Position numbers and translations under genes: made by a program
The notes under the pieces: generated by a model
The model's input: only the letters and a program-made list of their open reading frames with translations
Told to the model about the DNA's origin: nothing
Databases searched by the model: none
Assembly (NCBI RefSeq): GCF_030814695.1
Contig: NZ_JAUSVL010000001.1
Span: forward strand, 868,001-932,000
DNA length: 64,000 nucleotides
Direction: 5' to 3'
Source: Oligosphaera ethanolica
GTDB taxonomy: Bacteria > Verrucomicrobiota > Lentisphaeria > Oligosphaerales > Oligosphaeraceae
Shown here: positions 17,276 to 26,406 of the stretch, one piece after another
How positions within the stretch are numbered: the first letter of the stretch is position 1
How the letters are laid out: every line of letters begins with the position of its first letter

Positions 17276-19003
17276 CTAATTGCTACACGATTCAGTTACT
17301 CCCAGCAACTTCAGGAACAGGCGATCCCTCGCCACTGATTCAGTAGTCCAGCGGCGCGTCCCGGCATCGGTCTTGACCGACGTGGTTTCGACGCAATCAA
17401 ACCAGTCGAATATCTGGGCCAGCGAGCGCTGCTCCAGCCAGTTTTTCAGACCTTTCTCCAGCTTCAGCTGCTCCTTGGTCTTGTTCTCCCCGTCGGTGCC
17501 AAGCTGTTCCTCAACCGCCTTTATCTTCTTGGTGATATAGCACCTGTAGCACAGGGCCACAAACTGGACAAATTGCCGGCCTCGCAGGGCATCCGGATAC
17601 CACAGTCGTGGTCTGCGCCCGTCGACGCTTTCCTTTTCGTTCTTGAAAAGCTCCTCGATCTTTTCCCGCAGCCGGTAGTTCTCAAGGGCTTCGAAAACAT
17701 CCATGGCACTATTGCTGACCAGGACGAAGTAGCCAAAGTATTTCCTGGCTCCAGCGCATTCCTCCTCATTGAAGGTCACGTGCAAGTTGCCACCACGGCC
17801 CACGCGTGACTGCACGAGATACCGGTCGATCCGTTTCTGCGCGGCCTCCGTGAACTCCGCCACGCCTTCCTCAACCTGCCTTTTGAGTTCCATCAGTCGC
17901 TGACGGAAGCTGACCTCGTGCTTGCTGACTAGATCATTGGATTTGAATACATGAAAGTACAGCCTGCGCTGCATAACCTCCTCGTCTCCAGCCTGTTTCT
18001 CCGCCCGCCGCCTCTGGCGCTGCCACGTGAAGGTATGCATGACTGACAAGGATGCGCCGGAAACGGCGTAGTCAAAGGGGCATACCGCGCTCATCGACTC
18101 CAGTTTGTCGCGCAAGGTCTCCACGGTATCCCTTGCCATGATCACATCCGTGTCGATCAGGGTGAGGAATTTCATATTGCGACGGCACATGTCTCGGATG
18201 TTGTCATGGCTGTAGTAGCCGGTGTCCGTCGTCACCAGCGGCTTTTCAATGTCAAAGCAGTTGAGCTGTTCGATGGCATTGTCCAGGGCGATGACATCCG
18301 GAATATTTCCCGGCTGTTTGGCGAAGGCTATCGGTTCCCTGTCCTTGACAGAATACAGGGTCAACAACTTGATGGTGTCCAGGCCGTCACGATCCTTGTT
18401 GAAGCCCCGCCGCGCTTCCTTCTGATTCTGAGAGTACGTGGAAATGGTGGTCGAATCATAGGCGATGACGGGCTTCCTCGACAGGCGAGAGGCCCGTGCC
18501 AGAAAGTAACGCTGAATACCATCCTCGTTGCAGCCAAGTGACTTGAAGAGCTCGCCGTATACATCTTCGCTGATGCCATACGAGTAGGGCAGATCATGCA
18601 TGACCTGCCAGCTCTCGAGTCTCGGCAAGGTGTTGCCGTCCGTGCCGAGCCAGTAGCGAGCGATGGACAGAATCTTGTCGGCATCGCCATGGCTGAAACT
18701 GGAGCGAACATCCTGGTCGATCAGGGAACCGCGACCGGCCCATTCCAGAATGTCCGTCAGACCCACGTGCCGACGGATGGCTACGGCCTGCGCAGCTCCG
18801 AGCCCATTGGACTTCCGCGGCCGAGTCGGTACGACGTCGGCGCTTCCTGGAAGGATTTTGCCAATCAGTTTGCTTGCGCTGGTCACGGTTTTCCTGGTCT
18901 TCTGGTCGTAGTGAGTGGTGCGCTCGTAAACGTAGGTAATCCCGCTTTTGCGCTTGATGCGAGACTGACTGACGTGGACTTTTCCTGAATACGGCCTTGG
19001 CAT
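17276..19003 (-). CDS. IS4-superfamily (IS1634-like) DDE transposase
   Basis: The 575-residue protein has the build of IS1634-type transposases: an N-terminal region, a DDE core interrupted by a large insertion, and a C-terminal RNase H strand. Likely catalytic residues lie in AYDSTTIS (first Asp), TTDTGYYS (second Asp) and the YREK-like stretch NYRLREKIEELFKNEK (Glu). No frameshift or internal stop is seen, so the gene looks intact. The start at 19003 has AAGGAG about 8 bp upstream. The family name is by motif recall; IS1634 versus a related IS4 subgroup is not certain. Confidence 0.85.
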   Translation of the reverse strand: MPRPYSGKVHVSQSRIKRKSGITYVYERTTHYDQKTRKTVTSASKLIGKILPGSADVVPTRPRKSNGLGAAQAVAIRRHVGLTDILEWAGRGSLIDQDVRSSFSHGDADKILSIARYWLGTDGNTLPRLESWQVMHDLPYSYGISEDVYGELFKSLGCNEDGIQRYFLARASRLSRKPVIAYDSTTISTYSQNQKEARRGFNKDRDGLDTIKLLTLYSVKDREPIAFAKQPGNIPDVIALDNAIEQLNCFDIEKPLVTTDTGYYSHDNIRDMCRRNMKFLTLIDTDVIMARDTVETLRDKLESMSAVCPFDYAVSGASLSVMHTFTWQRQRRRAEKQAGDEEVMQRRLYFHVFKSNDLVSKHEVSFRQRLMELKRQVEEGVAEFTEAAQKRIDRYLVQSRVGRGGNLHVTFNEEECAGARKYFGYFVLVSNSAMDVFEALENYRLREKIEELFKNEKESVDGRRPRLWYPDALRGRQFVQFVALCYRCYITKKIKAVEEQLGTDGENKTKEQLKLEKGLKNWLEQRSLAQIFDWFDCVETTSVKTDAGTRRWTTESVARDRLFLKLLGVTESCSN

Positions 19004-19018
19004 CGTGTTCTCCTTTGC

Positions 19019-19058
19019 TTAACGTGTAGCAATAATTACTTTGATTGCTACATGTTAA
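19019..19058. promoter_or_regulatory. Inverted repeat in front of the transposase gene
   Basis: TTAACGTGTAGCAAT and ATTGCTACATGTTAA form a stem with one mismatch around a short AT-rich spacer, 16 bp before the transposase ATG. It could be a transposase binding site or a hairpin limiting translation from outside transcripts. Confidence 0.4.
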
Positions 19059-19286
19059 AATGCAAGTAAAAAGCCCAACTTTTCCCGTGGAAAAATTGGG
19101 CTGCGCGCGTTTTCAGCGATTTCGTGCGACAACTAGCCGACTTTTAGGATAAAATAGCCATGACTTGTGCGAAAACAGCGGTGAGAAGCTCGGCGCGAGC
19201 CCTCTGTAGCTGACGCTCAGCGCCTTGCGGCAAACGCGAAGCGATTGCCGCAAGATGCTGATCTGAAAAGGGATAGGTGGGGGAGC

Positions 19287-19329
19287 GCGAGGGGGAGGAA
19301 AGGGCCAATGGCCCTTTCCTCCCCCTCGC
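19287..19329. terminator. Perfect 20-bp stem hairpin downstream of the symporter gene
   Basis: The arms GCGAGGGGGAGGAAAGGGCC (19287-19306) and its exact complement (19310-19329) are separated by AAT. It lies 66 bp past the symporter stop on the - strand. The stem is very stable but lacks a T-tract, so it is a terminator or an mRNA 3' stabiliser by position. Confidence 0.5.
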
Positions 19330-19394
19330 AAAACCCAACTATGCTTTTCGGACAGGCTCTTGCTAACGCCAATGGCGGGGTGCGTGCTGGCGCC

Positions 19395-21002
19395 TTACAC
19401 CAGCTTGATGACGCCGATGGCGTTGAGGAAGGTCACCAGCACCAGGATGGGCGTGACCAGGCGGACGAAGATGCCGAAGAGTATCGCCGGGCTGAGATGG
19501 AAGATGCCGCCGCGGCGGTAGCGTTCGTCGCGATGGAGGCCGGCCAGGAGGACGATGGCGCTTTCGTCCAGTTCGCTGCCGGCGCCCTCGCGGATTTCGG
19601 CCATGGCCTTGTCAATGCCCCACACCCAGCCGACAAAGACGGCCGACACGAAACCGCTGAGGGGCAGCAGCCAGTTGGAGCTGATCTGGTCGAGGAAGTC
19701 GAACATACTGGCGCCAGAAAAGCTGAAGATGTGCATGAACAGCGCGTCAACGCCGGGGACGTGCTCCCAGTTGCTGACGCTCACGGCAACCACCATGCCG
19801 ACGAGCGATATGGCCGCCACCGACAGCAGCACGGCGTGATGCCGGCGCATGTCGCTGCTATCCAGGATGGCAGACACGACTACTTCCAGCAAGCTCACGC
19901 CGCTGGTCAGTGCCGCAATGGCCAGCGCCAGGAAAAACATGGTGTTCCACATGGCGCCAAGGCCGCCGGGCAGGAGATTGAAGGCTGTCGGCAATATATG
20001 AAAGGTCAGGCCCGGACCGGCAGCGGGCTCAAAGCCCATAGCAAAGACCACCGGGAAAATCGCCACGCCGGCCATCATAGCGATCAGCGTGTCAAGACCA
20101 ATCAACTGCAGCGAACTACGAACGATGTCCGTGTCTTTCTTCAGATAACTCCCGTAAACGATGGTGATGCCCATCCCCAGGCTGAGCGTAAAAAAGGCGT
20201 GACCGAGCGCAACCAGGAAGGCCTCGGCATTCAGCTTGCTGAAATCGGGATAGAGGAAGAACTTCAGTCCGCGCGCGGCATCGGGTAGCGATATGCCACG
20301 GAGAATGAGTATGGCGACCAACGCAAACAACATCGGCATAAGGATTTTTGACCAGCGCTCAATGCCTTTTTTGACGCCGGCCCACACCACCGCGCCGCAG
20401 AGGACCATGAAGCCCAGCTGGCCGGCGATCGCGTAGAGGCAATAACGGCCCTGGGGCGATTCAAGCGTCGAAAAGGCCGCGATGGCGTCTTCCGGGGCAG
20501 CAAAATTAAGCTGGCCGCTGAGTGCCCGGATGATGTAGATAATCGTCCAACCGCCGACCACGCCGTAGTAGGCCAGAATCAGAAAGGGCGGCAGCACCCC
20601 GCAGATAAAGCCGATGAAGCGCCAGCCCTTCCAGAGGGCAAAGAGTCCGAGGATAATGGTGAGGAAGCCCACGCCATAGTGCTCGAAAGTGATTAGGACC
20701 GCGCCGGTCAGCAGCAGCAGGCCGGCAATGGCCTCGGTCCACGTGGAACGAGGCGCCGCCAAGGTCGCGTAGGCCGCAATGGGATTCTTGCCGCTGGCAC
20801 GGCCGAGGGTCAGCTCGCAAATGGTGATCGGCAGGCCCACCAGCGCAATGCAACCCAGATACAGCAGCACAAAGGCACCGCCGCCATACACGCCCGTGAT
20901 ATACGGAAATTTCCAGATATTGCCCAGGCCAATGGCCGATCCCGCCAAGGACATCAGAAAACCCCAGTTCCCCGACCACTGCTCACGTGCTTCTTTTGCC
21001 AT
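19395..21002 (-). CDS. Neurotransmitter:sodium symporter family transporter
   Basis: This 535-residue integral membrane protein would couple Na+ entry to uptake of an amino acid or related solute. SLAGSAIGLGNIWKFPYITGVYGGGAF at its start is the unwound TM1 sodium/substrate site of LeuT-type proteins, and about 12 hydrophobic segments follow. A hydrophilic loop (about 470-500, EIREGAGSELDESAIVLLAGLHRDERYRRGG) precedes the last segment. The start at 21002 is chosen over an upstream in-frame ATG at 21203 because GGAAAGAG lies 6 bp before it, while the extra N-terminal stretch reads as repeat DNA. The enolase-superfamily gene ends 212 bp upstream on the same strand, so they may share a pathway. 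Confidence 0.85.
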   Translation of the reverse strand: MAKEAREQWSGNWGFLMSLAGSAIGLGNIWKFPYITGVYGGGAFVLLYLGCIALVGLPITICELTLGRASGKNPIAAYATLAAPRSTWTEAIAGLLLLTGAVLITFEHYGVGFLTIILGLFALWKGWRFIGFICGVLPPFLILAYYGVVGGWTIIYIIRALSGQLNFAAPEDAIAAFSTLESPQGRYCLYAIAGQLGFMVLCGAVVWAGVKKGIERWSKILMPMLFALVAILILRGISLPDAARGLKFFLYPDFSKLNAEAFLVALGHAFFTLSLGMGITIVYGSYLKKDTDIVRSSLQLIGLDTLIAMMAGVAIFPVVFAMGFEPAAGPGLTFHILPTAFNLLPGGLGAMWNTMFFLALAIAALTSGVSLLEVVVSAILDSSDMRRHHAVLLSVAAISLVGMVVAVSVSNWEHVPGVDALFMHIFSFSGASMFDFLDQISSNWLLPLSGFVSAVFVGWVWGIDKAMAEIREGAGSELDESAIVLLAGLHRDERYRRGGIFHLSPAILFGIFVRLVTPILVLVTFLNAIGVIKLV

Positions 21003-21214
21003 CAGTTGCTCTTTCCTTTTTCTGATCGGACAGATCCGACTGATCCGACTGATCATCGACCTGATCGGTCCGCGAAGAAGACAGAAGATCAGGCCAATTT
21101 CGGCCCGGAGGGCCGAACTTGGCCGAATCCGATCGGTCCGATCCGTCCGCGAAGAAGACAGAGGGGCGGTCCGCGAAAACCACGTCTCGCCGGCTCGCGC
21201 CACCCTCGGCGAGA
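21003..21214. repeat. Short interspersed repeats between symporter and enolase-superfamily genes
   Basis: The segment holds two copies of GTCCGCGAAGAAGACAGA, several GATC(C/G)GA units and the palindrome CGGCCCGGAGGGCCG, which also occurs at about 48025 beside GGCCAAATTCGGCCC. No gene fits here. Confidence 0.5.
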
Positions 21215-22321
21215 TCAGAGTACAACTTTCCGGGCCGTGTATTTCGCCAGCTTATCGGGCAAGATGTCCACTCCCAAACCGGGCTTATTTGGCACGGCGA
21301 CCATGCAGCCCTGCTGGAGAACGGGCAATGGCGCGACGATGTCGTCGCTCATGTACATACTGCAGAGACCGGCGTCGGTAGGCAGCGTGCAATTAGGCAG
21401 TGACGCGGCCGCCAGGCGCGACGCCACGGCGACGCCCATGCCGACGCGACTGCCGATCCAGTTGGCCAGGCCGTATTCCTGGCAGATGTCATGCAGGCGG
21501 CGGGCCTTGTGGAGGCCACCGACGCGGCAGACCTTGATGTTGATGATATCGGCTGCGCGCAGGGCAATCGCGCAGCGCAGGTCGTGCTCGGTATGGATAC
21601 TCTCGTCTAGGCAGATTGGCGTCTTCACCCGCTGCTTGAGCAGCGAATGGAAATAGATGTCAAATTCGTGCAGGGGCTGTTCGATCATCTGCAGATTGAA
21701 GGCGTCCCAGCTGGCAATGACGGCGAAATCCTGCTCACTGTAGGCATTGTTGGCATCGACCATCAGCGTGACGTCCGGATAGGCCTCGCGCACAGCCCGA
21801 ATATATTGCGTGTCCTTGCCGGGGCTGACCTTGAGTTTGATGCGCCGGCGCCCCAGGGCGAGATGCTCGCCGACCACGGCCACAGTCTCCGCCGGCGTTT
21901 TCTTGATGCCGATGCTCGGGCCGGTTTCGACCTCGCCGCGCACACCACCTAGCATAGCCGCGCAAGACTGCCCGCGCTGCTTGCCCAGCAAGTCCCAGAA
22001 CGCCAATTCCAGGCCGGCCTTGGCAAAGTTGTTGCCGCGGTAGTGATCGAAGGCGTCGGTCAGCTCGGCCGCGCTGGCCCAGTCGCGGCTTTTCATGATC
22101 GGCGCCAAGGCATTTTTAGCCAGATCCAGCACCGACCCGACGGTCTCGTGGGCGTAAAAAGGCACAGCGTCCACGGCGGCTTCGCCCCAGCCGACCAGGC
22201 CATCTGCTGACTCGCAGGCAAAAATCACGCCGTCCTTGGCGGTAATCTCGCCCGCGCTAATACGAAAAGGCATGCGCAAAGGAATGCGCAGCACATAGGC
22301 AGTAATGCGTTCAATCTTCAT
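21215..22321 (-). CDS. Enolase-superfamily enzyme (MR/MLE; OSBS/NAAAR or dipeptide epimerase type)
   Basis: The 368-residue protein has an N-terminal capping domain (1-125) and a (beta/alpha)7 barrel. The active site is complete: K162-x-K164 (IKLKV), metal ligands D189 (VDAN), E214 (IEQP) and D239 (LDES), and K263 (INIKVCRVGG). Lysines on both sides of the barrel define the MLE subgroup that includes o-succinylbenzoate synthase, N-acylamino acid racemase and L-Ala-D/L-Glu epimerase. With an NSS symporter next door and no menaquinone genes in view, an amino-acid or dipeptide substrate is more likely; this is inference. The start at 22321 begins MKIERITAYVLRIPL, the normal family N-terminus; the ribosome-binding site there is weak. 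Confidence 0.85.
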   Translation of the reverse strand: MKIERITAYVLRIPLRMPFRISAGEITAKDGVIFACESADGLVGWGEAAVDAVPFYAHETVGSVLDLAKNALAPIMKSRDWASAAELTDAFDHYRGNNFAKAGLELAFWDLLGKQRGQSCAAMLGGVRGEVETGPSIGIKKTPAETVAVVGEHLALGRRRIKLKVSPGKDTQYIRAVREAYPDVTLMVDANNAYSEQDFAVIASWDAFNLQMIEQPLHEFDIYFHSLLKQRVKTPICLDESIHTEHDLRCAIALRAADIINIKVCRVGGLHKARRLHDICQEYGLANWIGSRVGMGVAVASRLAAASLPNCTLPTDAGLCSMYMSDDIVAPLPVLQQGCMVAVPNKPGLGVDILPDKLAKYTARKVVL

Positions 22322-22429
22322 GCTTTTCTCGCGTTCCAGTGAGTGACTGGCCAAAAGATTCCCCACGCGGCGTTGGGCGCGGCGTGGGGAACGTTTCGCA
22401 TAACTTATGGCCAGGATACGCCCTTCCAG

Positions 22430-23050
22430 CTACCAGCCCACTGAGGAGCGCCGCTGCGTCTTGCGAATCTCGTGGTCGTCCGCCCAGTCGATCTTGCCCG
22501 TGCGCAGATTGAAGAGCCGCAGGGTCAGCTTCAGGTAGGTCTCGCGAACATTGTCAGATGACTCACGCATCTCCACCAGCGTGCCGTTGAGGATGTAGTC
22601 GGGCGTATCATGGGTGCCCAGAGCGATCATCTTCTTCTCGTCCGTCAACGGGCTGTCCATCATGCCCGTCAGCACCCCCAGCAACTCCGGGTTGGTGTTG
22701 ATGTCCATGAAATCGAATTTGCCGGAGTTGATCAGCTTGGTGCTGATGGCGTCCGACAGCGACTTCATGTTCAGCCCCAGCTGCATGGTTTCATTTTTGA
22801 TCTGCGTCACCGAAATGGTCGGCGTCTTGCCGGGGAACTGCTGAGCCAACTTGCGGTCCAGCACGGGATTGGCCAGCAGGGAATCAACCATGACAATGGT
22901 ATTCTGCTGCAAATCATACGACCCGACGCCCATGCCCAGCACCCGCGCTTCCGACGCATCGCCATACTGCGGCTGTGTCGATACGCAGCTGGCAAAGAGC
23001 CCCACGCACAGCGCCCCAAACCCACAAAGCACTACCTTGTTCATCTTCAT
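22430..23050 (-). CDS. LpoB-like lipoprotein (penicillin-binding protein activator)
   Basis: The 206-residue protein starts with a lipoprotein signal ending LFASC (Cys22). The body resembles LpoB/COG3417: ISVTQIKNETMQLGLNMKSLSDAI, STKLINSGKFDFMD, and PDYILNGTLVEMRESSDNVRETYLKLTLRLFNLRTGKIDW. In Proteobacteria LpoB is an outer-membrane lipoprotein that activates the peptidoglycan synthase PBP1b, and ycfL lies directly upstream of it, as it does here. It is the last gene of a five-gene run. A role in peptidoglycan synthesis is inferred from the family and neighbours, since many LpoB-like proteins in other phyla have not been tested. Confidence 0.8.
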   Translation of the reverse strand: MKMNKVVLCGFGALCVGLFASCVSTQPQYGDASEARVLGMGVGSYDLQQNTIVMVDSLLANPVLDRKLAQQFPGKTPTISVTQIKNETMQLGLNMKSLSDAISTKLINSGKFDFMDINTNPELLGVLTGMMDSPLTDEKKMIALGTHDTPDYILNGTLVEMRESSDNVRETYLKLTLRLFNLRTGKIDWADDHEIRKTQRRSSVGW

Positions 23051-23088
23051 AATCGGTCCTTTCTATGCACTCGTTTCTCAACAATCCA

Positions 23089-23514
23089 TCAAGGCATCGG
23101 CCGAATCTGCACCCGAAAGGCCTTGGCTTCCGGATAGGGCGAGATACCCTGCAGCCGTATACTCTCACCGCCATGCAGTACCGCCTGCTGCCAGGGGCGC
23201 TTGCCGGGGTAGATTTCCATGTCGTTGGCATCGAACCACAAATAGCGGTACTCGATGGCGTAGTCGCGCTTGCTGTTATTCAGCACCTCGACCTGCGCCT
23301 GCAGAAAACCGTCGTGCTTCACCGCCGAATTGACGCTTTTCACCGAGACGTAGCGAGCCAGGCGTTGATCGTCAACGCGCAACACCGTCGCCAACTGCGG
23401 ATCACCATCGACAATGGTAGCCGTGATGGACTGCCCAGCAGTCTTGGGCGATTGACAGCCCACCGCAGTGAGCATCACTACCAGTCCAGTCATCAGAGTC
23501 ATAAGCAACTTCAT
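23089..23514 (-). CDS. YcfL-family lipoprotein
   Basis: The 141-residue protein has a lipoprotein signal (LVVMLTAVGC, Cys20) and a beta-sandwich body with QAQVEVLNNSKRDYAIEYRYLWFDANDMEI, the hallmark of the YcfL (DUF1425) family. ATG 23514 is chosen because AAGGA lies 7 bp upstream; an earlier in-frame start at 23547 would spoil the signal peptide. It is 38 bp upstream of the LpoB-like gene, the same order as ycfL-lpoB in Enterobacteria. Its molecular role is unknown. Confidence 0.8.
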   Translation of the reverse strand: MKLLMTLMTGLVVMLTAVGCQSPKTAGQSITATIVDGDPQLATVLRVDDQRLARYVSVKSVNSAVKHDGFLQAQVEVLNNSKRDYAIEYRYLWFDANDMEIYPGKRPWQQAVLHGGESIRLQGISPYPEAKAFRVQIRPMP

Positions 23515-23597
23515 GGTCTCGTCCTTCTTGTTGGTGCCAGGAGGCATTTGTTATCAGAACTCTCCGCCATCGCCCGCACAGGCAGGCAACGGCCCCT

Positions 23598-24830
23598 TCA
23601 CTTCTGCAAGACTGTCGTCGGGCCATAGACCACCGGCGGCACGCCCTCGCGCGTGACGGTTAGGGTCTGCAAGGCCCCGTCCCAACGGAAATGACTCTCA
23701 GACAAAAACTTCGCATTGCCATCGGCCAGGACCGTGCGCACGTAGTCATCGGTCGCGCCGGACTCTTTGATACGCTGAACGATGGTCGTGAACATCTCCT
23801 GGTCTTTCCAGCGCGCCAGACCGGTCGCATCCAGTTCGAGCACCACATTGAAGACCTGTCCCTCCGTCAGCATGGCCTGACGGGCATAGGGCACGCAGTA
23901 GGGATAACTCACCACGACGTTATGCAGCCCCGGTGCGACCCGCAGGGTCGCCGGCACTGTACCGTAGGACACGCCGTCGATTTGTATGTCAGCACCAGGC
24001 ATGTTACAGCTGAATTGCACCGCCACCAGATTGGCGGCGGGAGCCTGCGCGGGAATGCGCGACGCGACACGCGTCGACAGCCAGTCGGCACCCGTCACCA
24101 CGGCCTCTTCCAGCATGTCATGCAGCACGTCTTCCGAGTTGTTGGCCAGGCCCGCCGGCGTCAATTGCGGACTGGACACCGTGACGGTCTCGCCGCCAAT
24201 GGTGGCGCCGTCCTGGCCATTGGCCAGATTGAGCGACAGGCTCATGTTCAGCGTGGTAATGGCCGTCGCCGGGTCAGCGCCCCGTCTACGGGACGTAATA
24301 CGCCGCAGCGATGCGGTGATCAGATAGTCGGCGCCGAGGGTCTGGGCCAGGCGATTAGCGGCGGATGCCGGCATGACTTCGCCCTCGGGCGTCGTATTCT
24401 GCATCACGCCGGCGACATTGGCCGGGTTGATGATCTGGAAATTCCGGTTGCTCAGCTCCGTGGTCAACAAGTCCGCCATGCCGCTGAGGAAATCGCGGTA
24501 TTCGGCTTGAGCGTGGTTTTGCACGACCAGGACCGCCTTGGTGAGCAGCGGCGGTTGCGGCGGCGGCACCACGGTCTGCACCTCGACCGTCACCCGCTGG
24601 GTCTGCACGCCTTCACCGACCATCGCCGGCGGCGTGACCACCACCGTACCGGGCGTCGGCAGGGTCACCTCAACCGGCTTGCCCGGCTCTAGGACGACTC
24701 CTTGGGCGCCGACTGTCACTTGGCCGGCGGCGTCCTGCGCCTGCAGCCCGCCAATAGCAAGTAACAGCACTCCTAGCACAAGTGATAGCATCGGCACATT
24801 TTGTTTCATTTGCATCGTCCATGTTTTCAT
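23598..24830 (-). CDS. PEGA-domain protein with CsgG/LpoB-like N-terminal half
   Basis: The 410-residue protein has a signal peptide (LSLVLGVLLLAIGGLQAQ), a proline/valine-rich linker (about 35-95), and a CsgG/LpoB-like domain (about 95-250: AVLVVQNHAQAEYRDFLSGMADLLTTEL, ADYLITASLRRI). A PEGA beta-sandwich follows (about 270-340: GADIQIDGVSYGTVPATLRVAPGLHNVVV). AGGAGAG lies 7 bp before ATG 24830. It probably sits in the periplasm or at the envelope surface and may work with the LpoB-like protein encoded two genes downstream; the link is by context only. Confidence 0.75.
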   Translation of the reverse strand: MKTWTMQMKQNVPMLSLVLGVLLLAIGGLQAQDAAGQVTVGAQGVVLEPGKPVEVTLPTPGTVVVTPPAMVGEGVQTQRVTVEVQTVVPPPQPPLLTKAVLVVQNHAQAEYRDFLSGMADLLTTELSNRNFQIINPANVAGVMQNTTPEGEVMPASAANRLAQTLGADYLITASLRRITSRRRGADPATAITTLNMSLSLNLANGQDGATIGGETVTVSSPQLTPAGLANNSEDVLHDMLEEAVVTGADWLSTRVASRIPAQAPAANLVAVQFSCNMPGADIQIDGVSYGTVPATLRVAPGLHNVVVSYPYCVPYARQAMLTEGQVFNVVLELDATGLARWKDQEMFTTIVQRIKESGATDDYVRTVLADGNAKFLSESHFRWDGALQTLTVTREGVPPVVYGPTTVLQK

Positions 24831-24906
24831 AGCCCAACTCTCCTTTGTTTGCGGCCCACGTGTGTTTGTTCAGACCCAACTGCTGTGGCCATCGCCCCGC
24901 GTCACC

Positions 24907-26385
24907 TCAGGGCAGTGGCGTCACCCGGCTGATCATGCGACCAGGCACGCCAACGATATGGACCACGGTGGTTTTGCCTGCTGAGACCGGCACGCTAATC
25001 GATTGTTGCATGTTCAGGGCGCTGCGTGGCACCAAGGCCAGCTCGTGCTCGCCGGCTGGCAATTCCAGGCGCGCCACCTGAGCGTATCGCGGCAAGAGCA
25101 GCCAGCTGCGCAGGTCCGGCTGTTCGAGCAGCGCCATGGCCAATGTCGCCGCCAGCCCCGCCGCCAAGCCCATCTGCCGTTGCATCTCGTGACCCGCGAC
25201 GGCCTTCAGCGTCGCCCGGATGACCATGCGCGTGATGATCCCCGGCATCTGCTCACTGAGATCTTTGACGGCCAGGCGCTGCAGGTCGCAGGCCAGTTCA
25301 GTTACGGCCAATTCCTGCCCGCGACGACTCTGGATCGCCAAAGGCACCAGGCGGTTCGTTACCTCGGGATAATAGGGAAAGGTGATATTGACCAACGTCA
25401 CCCCGGCATGCGTCGGTATGGGCACCGCCAGCTGAAAGCTCTGCTTCTCGTCCACATAGTCCTGCTCATAGAAAAACACCACGACGCCGGCGCCCGGTGC
25501 TGGTGTCACCGGCGGCGCTGCGGCCGGTTCAAGGCCAAACTCCTTCAGTTCCTCCTCGCGCTGCATGCGCCGAGCGAGGCGGCGGACGTCGTCTTGAAAC
25601 GTCCGGCACGTCGGTTGCAGGCGCAGCGCGGTTTTGTAGGCCAAATAGGCATTGCTCCAATCCTGTCGGCTTTCATAGTACATGCCGCTGAAGTAGTACA
25701 CGTAGGCATTTTGGAAGGAATTGCGCACTTTGGCGGCGTCTCGGTTCATGGCCGCCATCTGGTTTTGGAACGCCGGCATGCTGTCCACAGCCGAATAGGC
25801 CTTTTCGTGTCCGTCCTGCCTTTGTTTCTCCACGGCTTCGAGTTCTTCCTGGTAGCGTTTTTCGGCCTGGCCGATCTGATAGGCCAGATTGTTCACCATG
25901 ACGCCCAGGCCTTCGTAATCACCCATGGCCAAGACGTTCAGCGCCTGTTGCTGCAGGAGCATAATGCGCTCGAAGCTGCGGCCGCTGTAGGGCAACGTCC
26001 GGTCATTCACCATGGTCGCCATGACCTGACTGCCCGCGCCAGTCGCGGTATAGCGGGCCTTCGCGTCCTCCTGGTCGAAGAAACTCATCGCCGCCAGGTA
26101 GTCGGCCATGCTGCCGTCGAGGTCGTCGTTGATTTGCCGCAGGCGGCCACGTTCGAGATACAGGAGCAACTGGTCGTTACTGCTGTTCAAGGCGCTGCTC
26201 AGCTGCTCGGGATTGGCCAGGCGCCCCTGCATCATCTCCAGCTTGATCTTGCCAACGACCTGCGGATGCGTCTGGCAGCCGCTGCCGGCAAGGAGCGCTA
26301 GCAGACACAGCGCGCAGCACGCGGCCAGGCGCCGGCGCCAAGCCAAATACTGCTGTGGGTGTGCGAATGTCATCGTCATCGTCAT
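24907..26385 (-). CDS. COG3014-family lipoprotein with TPR-like helices
   Basis: The 492-residue protein has a lipoprotein-type signal (CALCLLALLAGSGC, Cys37), an alpha-helical TPR-like region (about 50-290; YYFSGMYYESRQDWSNAYLAYKTALRLQP is a clear TPR), a short Ala/Pro linker, and a C-terminal mixed region. This matches COG3014, which is commonly encoded beside LpoB and YcfL. The start is uncertain among three closely spaced ATGs; the first (26385) is given. The gene lies 21 bp after the LA_2272-type gene and 76 bp before the PEGA gene, consistent with one operon. Confidence 0.75.
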   Translation of the reverse strand: MTMTMTFAHPQQYLAWRRRLAACCALCLLALLAGSGCQTHPQVVGKIKLEMMQGRLANPEQLSSALNSSNDQLLLYLERGRLRQINDDLDGSMADYLAAMSFFDQEDAKARYTATGAGSQVMATMVNDRTLPYSGRSFERIMLLQQQALNVLAMGDYEGLGVMVNNLAYQIGQAEKRYQEELEAVEKQRQDGHEKAYSAVDSMPAFQNQMAAMNRDAAKVRNSFQNAYVYYFSGMYYESRQDWSNAYLAYKTALRLQPTCRTFQDDVRRLARRMQREEELKEFGLEPAAAPPVTPAPGAGVVVFFYEQDYVDEKQSFQLAVPIPTHAGVTLVNITFPYYPEVTNRLVPLAIQSRRGQELAVTELACDLQRLAVKDLSEQMPGIITRMVIRATLKAVAGHEMQRQMGLAAGLAATLAMALLEQPDLRSWLLLPRYAQVARLELPAGEHELALVPRSALNMQQSISVPVSAGKTTVVHIVGVPGRMISRVTPLP

Positions 26386-26406
26386 CTTGTCTTCAGCTGC
26401 TCAGAT

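Larger units (their letters stand above)
17264..19148 (-). mobile_element. IS4/IS1634-type insertion sequence, 1885 bp, complete
   Basis: The termini are inverted: CCTAAAAGTCGGCTA on the left (17264-17278) and its complement on the right (19134-19148), with further partial match inward. They are flanked by a 7-bp direct repeat, ATAAAAT, at 17257-17263 and 19149-19155. One transposase gene fills the element on the - strand, and its stop codon lies within the left terminus. Confidence 0.85.
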
